From: Acidomonas methanolica
GTDB lineage: Bacteria > Pseudomonadota > Alphaproteobacteria > Acetobacterales > Acetobacteraceae
Direction: 5' to 3'
Assembly (NCBI RefSeq): GCF_004346035.1
Contig: NZ_SLZN01000020.1
Location: 1 to 44,299, forward strand
DNA length: 44,299 bases
Every line of letters begins with the position of its first letter. Within the stretch, counting starts at the first letter, position 1. The position numbers and the translations under genes are program-made. The notes under the pieces are model-generated. The model ran no database searches. It worked only from the letters and a program-made list of their open reading frames with translations, and was not told the DNA's origin. Shown here in pieces: positions 31,386 to 38,369 of this stretch.

Positions 31386-31450
31386 GGCGAGGTAGGAGTC
31401 ATCAGCCCTGGGGGCGGTTCGGCCACGGCGGCCAGGCAGAGTCCATTGCC
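31386..31450 (-). promoter_or_regulatory. Fluoride riboswitch 4 (porin-phosphatase leader)
   Basis: Minus strand from 31450: GGCA-ATGGACTC-TGCC P1 region, an added hairpin GGCC-GCCGT-GGCC, GAACCGCCC-CCA-GGGCTGATGA, then CTCCTACCTC. The 3' strand (complement of 31389-31399) can pair with GAGGGAGGAGT (complement of 31361-31371) over 11 positions with one mismatch. This alternative stem would cage a hairpin GCCAC-ACT-GTGGC and the leader's ribosome-binding site. Confidence 0.92.
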
Positions 31451-31458
31451 TTCGTTGA

Positions 31459-31487
31459 TAGTCTCAACACCGTATGAAGATTGTCAA
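31459..31487 (-). promoter_or_regulatory. Promoter of riboswitch 4
   Basis: On the minus strand a perfect TTGACA (complement of 31482-31487) lies 37 nt before the riboswitch. The -10 region is a poor match (AGACTA or CTATCA). Confidence 0.55.
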
Positions 31488-31505
31488 GCCAGCCAGGGAA
31501 ATGCG

Positions 31506-31613
31506 ATGACGAACGTCGATCCGGATCACGACACCACAGGCAGCCGAACCGGCAGGAGCACCCCGCTTCAAGATGACAGTGAACCCATGAGATCGACGGA
31601 AAGGAAGACATGA
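31506..31613 (+). CDS. Possible 35-aa peptide
   Basis: ATG 31506 follows CCAGGGAAATGCG, and the frame (MTNVDPDHDTTGSRTGRSTP...) ends at 31613, overlapping the next ATG by 4 bp (ATGA). The peptide is polar, rich in Asp, Thr and Arg, and unlike any family I know. The overlap and ribosome-binding site suggest a coupled pair with the 67-aa gene; otherwise support is thin. Confidence 0.4.
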   Translation: MTNVDPDHDTTGSRTGRSTPLQDDSEPMRSTERKT

Positions 31614-31813
31614 ATCACGATAATCTGGACAAAGAGGCAATACTCTGGGCTCGCCTCCAAATCATCGAATATGAATTCTCCCCGGAACAGACAATATTCG
31701 CCATGGCGAAAGCCATAGAGGTGCTGGCTTCTGATTCCAGGCTGGCGGATGACGCAAAAGCGAAGATCGAAGAGGCGGCACGGGTCATCAGTCATTTGAC
31801 AAGCCAGGGATGA
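31610..31813 (+). CDS. Small hypothetical protein (67 aa)
   Basis: The 67-residue product (MNHDNLDKEAILWARLQIIEYEFSPEQTIFAMAKAIEVL...AKAKIEEAARVISHL) is predicted to be helical and acidic, with no membrane segment or signal. GGAAAGGAAGAC just before ATG 31610 is a good ribosome-binding site. It lies between two fluoride-riboswitch units, in the direction of the enolase operon, about 120 bp before that operon's riboswitch, so it is not under that switch. I do not recognise a family. It could be a small accessory factor of the island. Confidence 0.6.
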   Translation: MNHDNLDKEAILWARLQIIEYEFSPEQTIFAMAKAIEVLASDSRLADDAKAKIEEAARVISHLTSQG

Positions 31814-31893
31814 ACGGCCGATCACTCCCTGAAACTCCCCATCACGTCACGGGGTAGCGCGATCGTCGATGGATGATCCGGTGTGAGACACGC

Positions 31894-31922
31894 TTGACCG
31901 AAATGACAGCGCGCGTTAGCGT
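31894..31922 (+). promoter_or_regulatory. Promoter of riboswitch 5
   Basis: TTGACC (31894-31899), a 17-nt spacer and TAGCGT (31917-31922). The riboswitch begins 10 nt later. The -35 is good and the -10 weak. Confidence 0.55.
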
Positions 31923-31932
31923 CCACGGGTAA

Positions 31933-31982
31933 GGGAGATGGAGTTCCTCCCGTAACCGCCCTCAGGGCTGATGACTCCTGCC
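31933..31982 (+). promoter_or_regulatory. Fluoride riboswitch 5 (enolase operon leader)
   Basis: GGGAG-ATGGAGTT-CCTCCC forms P1, CGTAACCGCC-CTCA-GGGCTGATGA P2, and ACTCC pairs perfectly with GGAGT in the P1 loop. CTCCTGCC (31975-31982) is also an exact 8-bp complement of GGCAGGAG (32003-32010), with a further 6-bp inner stem (GTGACA/TGTCGC). This makes a mutually exclusive hairpin, the expected off-state structure. Confidence 0.94.
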
Positions 31983-32014
31983 GAAGTGACATTCATTGTC
32001 GCGGCAGGAGATTT

Positions 32015-32048
32015 GTATCCTTCCGCGATAGAACGATGGGAAGGATAC
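32015..32048 (+). promoter_or_regulatory. Hairpin masking the enolase ribosome-binding site
   Basis: GTATCCTTCC (32015-32024) is perfectly complementary to GGAAGGATAC (32039-32048). The latter contains the GGAAGGA ribosome-binding site, 7 nt before the enolase ATG at 32053. The stem of 10 bp with a 14-base loop should block translation start unless opened. It sits directly after the riboswitch's competing hairpin, suggesting a second step in the expression platform. Confidence 0.7.
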
Positions 32049-32052
32049 GCCG

Positions 32053-33381
32053 ATGGTCTCCAATGCCGATTTCCAGATTCGCAAGGTCGACGCCCTGGAA
32101 ATTCTTGATTCCCGTGGCAACCCGACCGTGCGCGTGCTCCTTGAACTGGAAGGAGGGCGAACGGCTGTGGCATCCGTGCCGTCCGGTGCGTCCACGGGAC
32201 GGTTCGAGGCGCTTGAGTTGCGTGACGGGAGTGACGCGTCCGGGGACGCGCTTCCGGAGCGCCCGCGATATGGAGGCAAGGGCGTTCGCCGGGCTGTTGC
32301 CAATGTGCGCGACATCATCGCGCCCGCGCTGATCGGGCAGGACGTGCGGCGGCAGGCGGCGCTCGATCGGCTCATGCTGGATCTGGACGGCACCGAAAAC
32401 AAGGCACGGCTTGGCGCGAACGCGATCCTCGGCGTGTCGATGGCCATTGCGCGTGGCGCCGCAGTCGCGGCGGGCCTGCCGCTCTATGCCAGCCTTGGCG
32501 GCAGCGGCGCGCGTCGGCTGCCGGTGCCCATGATGAACGTCCTGAACGGTGGCCTGCATGCCGCCAACGCGCTGGATTTTCAGGAATTCATGATCGTCCC
32601 GCATGGCGCCCCGACATTCGGGGAAGCCCTGCGCTATGGCAGTGAAACATTTCATGCTCTTCGTGCGCTATTGCACGCGCGTGGCTACGTGACCTCGGTG
32701 GGTGACGAGGGCGGATTCGCGCCGGACCTTCCGGATAACGAGACGGCTTGCAGCCTGATCGTCGATGCGATCGAGAAGGCGGGTTATCGGCCGGGCGCCG
32801 ACATCGCCATCGCCCTGGACCCGGCGGCATCCTCCTTTGGTCGGGACGGGTCCTATCGCCTGCAATCGCATGGAACGTCGGTAACGCGCAGCGCACACGA
32901 GATGAACGAGCTGTATGCCGACTGGATCGCTCGCTACCCGATCATCTCCCTTGAAGACGGATTGGCCGAAGACGACTGGGCGGGTTTCGCGAAGCAGACA
33001 TCCCGGCTTGGAGATCGTCTTCAGATCGTGGGCGATGATATTTTCGTCACCAACCCCGCTTTCATCAAGCGCGGTATTCGCGAAAAAACGGCCAACGCGG
33101 TGCTGATCAAGCTGAACCAGATCGGCACCGTCACCGAGACCGTCGCGGCGATCGAGGCGGCGCGCCATGCGGGCTGGGCCTATGTCATTTCCCACCGCTC
33201 CGGCGAAACGGAAGACTCCTTTCTCGCCGATTTCGCGGTCGCGATGGGGGGCGGGCAGATCAAGACCGGTTCGTTGTGCCGGAGCGAGCGGATCGCGAAA
33301 TATAACCGGCTTCTGGAAATCGAACACGAACTCGGCGTGGAAGCTGAATTCGTCTCGCCATTTGCCGTCCCGCGCGTTTGA
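32053..33381 (+). CDS. eno: Enolase, fluoride-riboswitch controlled
   Basis: The 442-residue enolase converts 2-phosphoglycerate to phosphoenolpyruvate. All catalytic and Mg2+ positions I can identify are present: Ser47 (GASTG), Glu178 (QEFM), Glu219 (GDEGGF), Asp256, Glu301 (LEDGL), Asp328 (GDDIF), Lys353, the SHRSGETED loop and Lys404. It is slightly longer than usual because of an insert near residues 60-75 ([18 protein letters not shown]). Enolase is classically inhibited by fluoride with phosphate and Mg2+, and enolase genes are known members of fluoride riboswitch regulons. An element-borne copy would add enzyme or provide a less sensitive one. It heads an operon running to the P-type ATPase. 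Confidence 0.93.
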   Translation: MVSNADFQIRKVDALEILDSRGNPTVRVLLELEGGRTAVASVPSGASTGRFEALELRDGSDASGDALPERPRYGGKGVRRAVANVRDIIAPALIGQDVRRQAALDRLMLDLDGTENKARLGANAILGVSMAIARGAAVAAGLPLYASLGGSGARRLPVPMMNVLNGGLHAANALDFQEFMIVPHGAPTFGEALRYGSETFHALRALLHARGYVTSVGDEGGFAPDLPDNETACSLIVDAIEKAGYRPGADIAIALDPAASSFGRDGSYRLQSHGTSVTRSAHEMNELYADWIARYPIISLEDGLAEDDWAGFAKQTSRLGDRLQIVGDDIFVTNPAFIKRGIREKTANAVLIKLNQIGTVTETVAAIEAARHAGWAYVISHRSGETEDSFLADFAVAMGGGQIKTGSLCRSERIAKYNRLLEIEHELGVEAEFVSPFAVPRV

Positions 33382-33421
33382 TCCAGTCACTTTCTCCCGC
33401 ACGCAAGAGAAGCCCCCTTCC

Positions 33422-35074
33422 GTGAACCTGCACTCCTACCAGAATGCCAAGTATAGGCTGGCCGATATCGTGCGGGCGCTGCCGTGGCGCGCGGAAACCG
33501 CCTTGCGGAATCGCCAGTTGTTCGAGCGCCTGGCGATGGATCGTTTCAACGTGGCGGTCGTCGGACGCTACAGCCGGGGGAAGTCCACGCTTCTCAATGC
33601 GATGATCGGTGGTGCCCGCCTGCCCATGGGCGTCGAACCTCTGACGTCGGTTATCACCAGCATCGCCTACGGGAGCGAGGAAAAGGTCGTCGCGCATTTT
33701 CGCGGCACCTCGCTGATCGAGGATATCCCGCTTTCGCGCCTACCCGATTATGTGACCGAACACGGCAATCCGGGAAACCGGCGACGGATCGAGGAGGCGG
33801 AAATCCTGATCCCCGCGACGATCCTGCGGTCGGGCTTCCGTTTTATCGACACGCCCGGTCTCGGCTCCATTGTGCGGGCGAATACGGAAACGACGCGGGC
33901 TTTTCTCGACGAGATCGACCTTTTCGTTTTCGTCTCCAGTTGCGATGCGCCGTTGGACCCCGAAGAGCGGGACATCCTGCTCGACGTGGCCCGTGTCGGC
34001 AAGCCGTTGTTTCCGGTGCTGAACAAGGTCGATCTGGTCTCGCCCGAAGAGATGTCCCGCAAGGAGCGCGCGTTGAGAGAGGCGCTGGACCGGCTGGGAT
34101 GCACGGCAGTCCATGACGTTATTCCGCTCAGCGCGCAGAATGCCCTGACTGCGCGAGCTTCCGGCGACGATGCTGCCCTGGAACGGTCCGGCGTGCCCGC
34201 GCTGGAAGAGGCCCTGACCCTGTTTCTTCTGCGCGAACGGCGCGGACGTTTCCTCCGGAGCATGTGCGATCGCGTGACCGAAGCGGTCCGGCAGGATGCG
34301 CCCGAGAGTGAAGGAGCGTTGCTGGATCGCATTGCCGTCATTCGTCAGGAGATCGGAGCGGGGGACCGGGAGCCGGAGACGACCGGCGCCGCAGACGAGA
34401 AAACGAATGCGCCGATTCCGCCCTGCGCGGCCTGTGTAGCTGCGGAGCAGGCTGTTTTTCGCGACCTGACGGTTCTGCAAAGTCGGCTTCGCGCCCGAGA
34501 GAAAGATCGTCAGGATTTTCTTCGCGGGGGTGGATTGTGCCCGGTGCATGCGCGGGCCTTCGGACAACTGGCGGCGCCGCGCGAGATATGCACGGCCTAT
34601 GCCCCCTTGCTACAGGCCGAAGCGGCACGTCTGCGCGAACGGGCCGAACACGACGCCTTCGGCGCGACGCATGAAAAGACCGTCTGCCCGGCTTGCGCGG
34701 TAGCGGCCAGGGCGGCTGGAGACTGTCTTGACGCACTGGCGCGCGCCATGGAGCAGGATCGGCTGGCCGTGCCGAAAGCCGCGGGGCTGTGCGGTGTTCA
34801 TTTCGAACTGCTTCTGGCCCGCGTTCAGAGGCCGGAAATCCGGCGCGCGCTACTCCGACGACAGGCGGATGATCTGGAACGCCGGGCTGACGACATGAAC
34901 CGCTTCGCCTTGAAGCAGGACGCCGCTCGGCGCGACGCCATGACGCAAGCCGAGCAAAGAGCGGCTCGTGCCGGCCTGGACCAATGGATCGGTCTTGCGG
35001 ATGCGTGGTGCGCGACGGAGCACGAGGCAGCTTCGCCAGACGCGCTGACAGGAAGAGACGAGGCCAGTCGATGA
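33422..35074 (+). CDS. Dynamin-like GTPase with duplicated C-x2-C...C-x2-H module
   Basis: From GTG 33422 the product has 550 residues. The N-terminal half is a dynamin-family GTPase: G1 GRYSRGKST (residues 48-56), switch region PLTSV, G3 DTPGLGS (from 143) and G4 NKVD (201-204). The C-terminal half carries two similar modules, Cys335-x2-Cys338...Cys373-x2-His376 and Cys422-x2-Cys425...Cys457-x2-His460, likely to bind zinc, followed by a charged helical tail. I know no named family with this combination. The start is 40 bp after eno; the frame's upstream extension only shadows eno. The stop overlaps the MutS-like start (ATGA). Membrane remodelling or repair is a possible role by analogy. Confidence 0.75.
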   Translation: MNLHSYQNAKYRLADIVRALPWRAETALRNRQLFERLAMDRFNVAVVGRYSRGKSTLLNAMIGGARLPMGVEPLTSVITSIAYGSEEKVVAHFRGTSLIEDIPLSRLPDYVTEHGNPGNRRRIEEAEILIPATILRSGFRFIDTPGLGSIVRANTETTRAFLDEIDLFVFVSSCDAPLDPEERDILLDVARVGKPLFPVLNKVDLVSPEEMSRKERALREALDRLGCTAVHDVIPLSAQNALTARASGDDAALERSGVPALEEALTLFLLRERRGRFLRSMCDRVTEAVRQDAPESEGALLDRIAVIRQEIGAGDREPETTGAADEKTNAPIPPCAACVAAEQAVFRDLTVLQSRLRAREKDRQDFLRGGGLCPVHARAFGQLAAPREICTAYAPLLQAEAARLRERAEHDAFGATHEKTVCPACAVAARAAGDCLDALARAMEQDRLAVPKAAGLCGVHFELLLARVQRPEIRRALLRRQADDLERRADDMNRFALKQDAARRDAMTQAEQRAARAGLDQWIGLADAWCATEHEAASPDALTGRDEASR

Positions 35075-36630
35075 CCTTCATGAGCCTTCTCTGGCTGGAC
35101 GAAGACCAACGGAAGGGTGTGCTGCCCTCCGCCGTGCCGGATTGTTTCCACGACCTCTGTCTCGACCAGGTCATGGCGACGGCGGTCGGCGTCGACCCGG
35201 ATCTGGTTTCTGTCTTCTGTAACCCGCCACACGAGATCGAGACGGTAGTCTATCGGCAGAAGATGTTTCAGGATCTGGAGCGTGGCGATATCGCGGCGTG
35301 CGGCCGGGAGTTCATGCTCGCGCTACGCCGGAGCCGCACCCTTGCCGACAATGCGCGACGGAGTGGGAATATCTGGGCCTCCCGACGTTGGAACCTCGAT
35401 GCGGCGAGGGCATATGCGGCGACCCTGGCGACTCTTCATGGCACGTTGACAAAGGCGGAGCCGTCATCGCCGGCAATGAAAAGTCTGATCGATTGGCTTG
35501 CGACGACACTGGCATCCACGCGGCATCAACGTCTTGTGCGCGAAGGCGACGAGATCGTGGAGGCGTTGAACCGCGTTTCATACATGGTTCGGGTCGGCGA
35601 GGGCGTTTTCACCGTTCTCCCGTCCGATGACGGTCCGGATTACGGCCGTCGCATTGAGGCGACTTTTGCGCGTTTTCGCCAAGGCGACCTTCAGCCGCTC
35701 ACTTTCGGTTATGAAGAGGACGTCATTTTTACAAATGTCGAGGGGAAGGTACTGGATTTTGTCGCGACCCTCAATCCGGAGATTTTTGGGAAACTGGATC
35801 AGTACTGCCGGGAGTTCGGAGACTATGAGTCTGAGACTGTCCGGCGTCTGGACTATGAATTTCGCTTTGTCATGGCGTGGCTCGACCTCATTGCCCGTCT
35901 GAAAACATCCGGCCTGTCATTCTGTTACCCATTGCTATCCGAAAGCTCCCAGGAGGAACGGGTTACGGATGCGTTCGACATCGCTCTGGCTCTTGAACGC
36001 GCCAAAAAGAAGGCTGGTCCGGTCGTTTCGAATGAATTCCACCTTCAGGGGCCGGAACGCGTGCTTCTCGTGACAGGCCCCAACCAGGGTGGAAAGACGA
36101 CTTTCGCCCGTATGATCGGTCAACTGCATTATCTGGCGAAGCTGGGTGGTCCCGTTCCCGGTCAGGACGCGCATCTGTTTCACGTCGATCATATTTTCAC
36201 GCATTTCGAACGCGAGGAAAACGCCCACGATCTGCGAAGCAAACTCGAAGATGAACTCGTCAGAATCCATAAGATCATCACCGATGCGACGTCGCGCAGT
36301 CTGGTCATCATGAACGAGAGCTTCAGTTCCACGACCATGAACGATGCCATCGCCCTCTGCGCGATCGTGTTGAATACGTTTCTGGAGCGGGGACTGATCT
36401 GCGTTTGCGTGACGTTCCTTGAGACACTCGCGACCCTTTCGGATCACATAGTACCGATGGTGAGCGACGTCGAGAAAGGGCATGAAGACGTCCGAACCTA
36501 TCGGATCGTCCGCGCCCGGCCCGATGGAAGGGTTTATGCCATGGCCCTGGCGCGTAAATACAACGTCACGGGTGACGATATTCGGCGACGTCTGGCGTCA
36601 CAGGTCCGCCCTCGGGAGACGGGCTTATGA
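35071..36630 (+). CDS. MutS-like ATPase A
   Basis: The 519-residue protein has a C-terminal MutS-type ABC ATPase domain: Walker A GPNQGGKTT (336-344), HIFTHFEREENAHDLRSKLEDEL, and Walker B LVIMNESFSSTT (411-422), where the usual Asp before the catalytic Glu416 is Asn415. The N-terminal 300 residues form a helical lever/clamp-like region, and there is no mismatch-recognition domain I or Smr domain. It is therefore not a repair MutS but a MutS-family protein of unknown function. Genes of this type are reported with fluoride riboswitches. It overlaps both the GTPase and its paralogue, ATPase B, by 4 bp. Confidence 0.8.
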   Translation: MTFMSLLWLDEDQRKGVLPSAVPDCFHDLCLDQVMATAVGVDPDLVSVFCNPPHEIETVVYRQKMFQDLERGDIAACGREFMLALRRSRTLADNARRSGNIWASRRWNLDAARAYAATLATLHGTLTKAEPSSPAMKSLIDWLATTLASTRHQRLVREGDEIVEALNRVSYMVRVGEGVFTVLPSDDGPDYGRRIEATFARFRQGDLQPLTFGYEEDVIFTNVEGKVLDFVATLNPEIFGKLDQYCREFGDYESETVRRLDYEFRFVMAWLDLIARLKTSGLSFCYPLLSESSQEERVTDAFDIALALERAKKKAGPVVSNEFHLQGPERVLLVTGPNQGGKTTFARMIGQLHYLAKLGGPVPGQDAHLFHVDHIFTHFEREENAHDLRSKLEDELVRIHKIITDATSRSLVIMNESFSSTTMNDAIALCAIVLNTFLERGLICVCVTFLETLATLSDHIVPMVSDVEKGHEDVRTYRIVRARPDGRVYAMALARKYNVTGDDIRRRLASQVRPRETGL

Positions 36631-38159
36631 AAGCTCACCTCCTGTTTCCTGATCGCGATCTTGATTTGACGGCAGCTCTGCCGCCACAGTCCGCCGCGTT
36701 GATCAACGATCTGCGTTTGAACGTTGTCTTTGAAGCCATGGCACGAGGCGATGCGGTGATCGCGAAGATCGTGCCGCATGTGCTGCTGGCCGGGACGGAT
36801 GACGTTGCGGTTATCCTGTATCGTCAGAGCGTCATGCGGGAACTCATGGAGAAGGAAGATTTCTGCCGAAATCTCTATGCGTTTCTCAAGGAAACACTTT
36901 CTGCCGAGCATAAGAGTTACTTGCACATGCGCAATAGGAGCGTCTCCGGCGTTATTTTCGACGCGGTGCTTTCGCTCGAAGTCCTGTCCGGTCCCTTGCA
37001 GAAGCTGAAAGTGATTGCGAACAAGCAGAAGACACTGGCGACGTCGACGGCAGTGCGTCGTCTGTTCGAGATATTGGACGAAGAACTGGATGACAGTCTC
37101 TTCGCGGACCTGCTCGAATACAGTCGGGTGTTTCGCGTGCCGGAAATGCTTTTGAGTGCTCGACTGGGGGACGGCAATAAAGGTGTCGACTATCGCCTCA
37201 GGGGTTTTCCGGGCGCGCGATTTCGGTGGCTAAAGAAACTGATCGGGCAGTGGCTTCCTCCGAACAGTTACAGGCTGGACCCGAGAGATGATAACGGAGC
37301 GCGCGCGCTGAACGATCTGCGAGAACGCGCGCTTGGGGGAGCCGCGTCGTCCATGCAGCAGGGCAAGGATCATGTCCTGTCGTTTCTCACGAACCTGCGG
37401 GATGAATTGGCCTTTTACGTCGGGGCGCTCAATGTGCGGCGAAGGCTCTGCGCGCGTCAGCTCCCTCTCTGTTTCCCGGACATCGAAGCGTCCGGATGTC
37501 GTTCCTTTGATGCGCAGGATTTATACGACATTGCCCTGGCGTTGGCGTCTGATCAGCCGGTCACGGGCAATAATGTGCCGATGACCGGCAGTCGCAAGGG
37601 TACGATCATCACCGGAGCGAACCAGGGCGGAAAATCGACCTGTCTGCGGAGTATCGGATTATCGCTGCTGATGGCCCGATGTGGATTATTCGTCGGCGCG
37701 GGGCATCTCACGACCGCAATGGTGGGAGGCGTGTTCACGCACTTCAAGAGGGAAGAGGATCGCACGCTTCAAAGCGGAAAATTCGATGAGGAACTGCGAC
37801 GGCTGGATGATCTGCTGACGTACGTTCGCGACGATAGCGTCGTGCTGTTCAACGAGTCGTTTTCTTCGACGAACGAGATGGAGGGAAGTGCGATTTCTTT
37901 CGATGTCATGGATGCTCTCATGGCATCCGGGGTGCGCGTGTTCTTTGTTACTCACCAATATACGTTTGCCCATAGAGGCTTTCTTTTGCGTCGGGATCAG
38001 ATCCTGTTCTTGAGGGCGCCCGGCCGGAAGGGGGCAGATCGTGATTTCCGGCTCGAGCCCGGGGAACCGAGTGCGACACGTGAAGCCGCAGATCTGTATC
38101 AACGCGTCTTCGGGGTGGCGCTATCACCGTCGATCAAGACTACGCCCTCCGGCCTGTGA
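36627..38159 (+). CDS. MutS-like ATPase B
   Basis: The 510-residue paralogue of the preceding protein has Walker A GANQGGKST (330-338), the shared FTHFKREEDRTLQSGKFDEELRRLDDLL segment, and Walker B VVLFNESFSST with Asn409-Glu410, the same Asp-to-Asn change as its neighbour. It too lacks domain I. The two differ strongly outside the ATPase core, as expected of partners in a heterodimer rather than a recent duplication. Its start overlaps the stop of ATPase A. A 55-bp space and a possible small ORF separate it from the P-type ATPase. Confidence 0.8.
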   Translation: MKAHLLFPDRDLDLTAALPPQSAALINDLRLNVVFEAMARGDAVIAKIVPHVLLAGTDDVAVILYRQSVMRELMEKEDFCRNLYAFLKETLSAEHKSYLHMRNRSVSGVIFDAVLSLEVLSGPLQKLKVIANKQKTLATSTAVRRLFEILDEELDDSLFADLLEYSRVFRVPEMLLSARLGDGNKGVDYRLRGFPGARFRWLKKLIGQWLPPNSYRLDPRDDNGARALNDLRERALGGAASSMQQGKDHVLSFLTNLRDELAFYVGALNVRRRLCARQLPLCFPDIEASGCRSFDAQDLYDIALALASDQPVTGNNVPMTGSRKGTIITGANQGGKSTCLRSIGLSLLMARCGLFVGAGHLTTAMVGGVFTHFKREEDRTLQSGKFDEELRRLDDLLTYVRDDSVVLFNESFSSTNEMEGSAISFDVMDALMASGVRVFFVTHQYTFAHRGFLLRRDQILFLRAPGRKGADRDFRLEPGEPSATREAADLYQRVFGVALSPSIKTTPSGL

Positions 38160-38213
38160 CCGGTCGATGAGAACGGACGGTCCGCTTGCGGGAAAGAAAG
38201 GGCAGGATGGGCG

Positions 38214-38369
38214 ATGAGCGATTTTCTTGTGTTCGACATGAATGGACTGTCGGCGGCTGCACCGTGCCGGCAGCGACCGGGGATGCACCACGGCTTCGAT
38301 GGAAATGAGAGGGCCTTCATGTCGGAAAATCCCGGCCTTGCCCGGACATGTGCAGGTGTGACGCGATGA
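38214..38369 (+). CDS. Possible 51-aa protein before the P-type ATPase
   Basis: ATG 38214 (MSDFLVFDMNGLSAAAPCRQ...) follows AGGATGGGCG. The frame ends with a TGA at 38367-38369 that overlaps the ATPase ATG at 38366. The product is small, with two Cys and several Met and Arg, and matches nothing I recognise. The 4-bp overlap suggests translational coupling and is the main support; it may be only a leader peptide. Confidence 0.4.
   Translation: MSDFLVFDMNGLSAAAPCRQRPGMHHGFDGNERAFMSENPGLARTCAGVTR

Noticed and set aside
32560-32600. Altered enolase loop ([14 protein letters not shown] instead of GGxHADNxxDxQEF) as a fluoride-resistance change
   Set aside because: Other functional enolases, including yeast with GGSHAGGALALQEF, also vary here, so the difference alone does not imply altered fluoride sensitivity.
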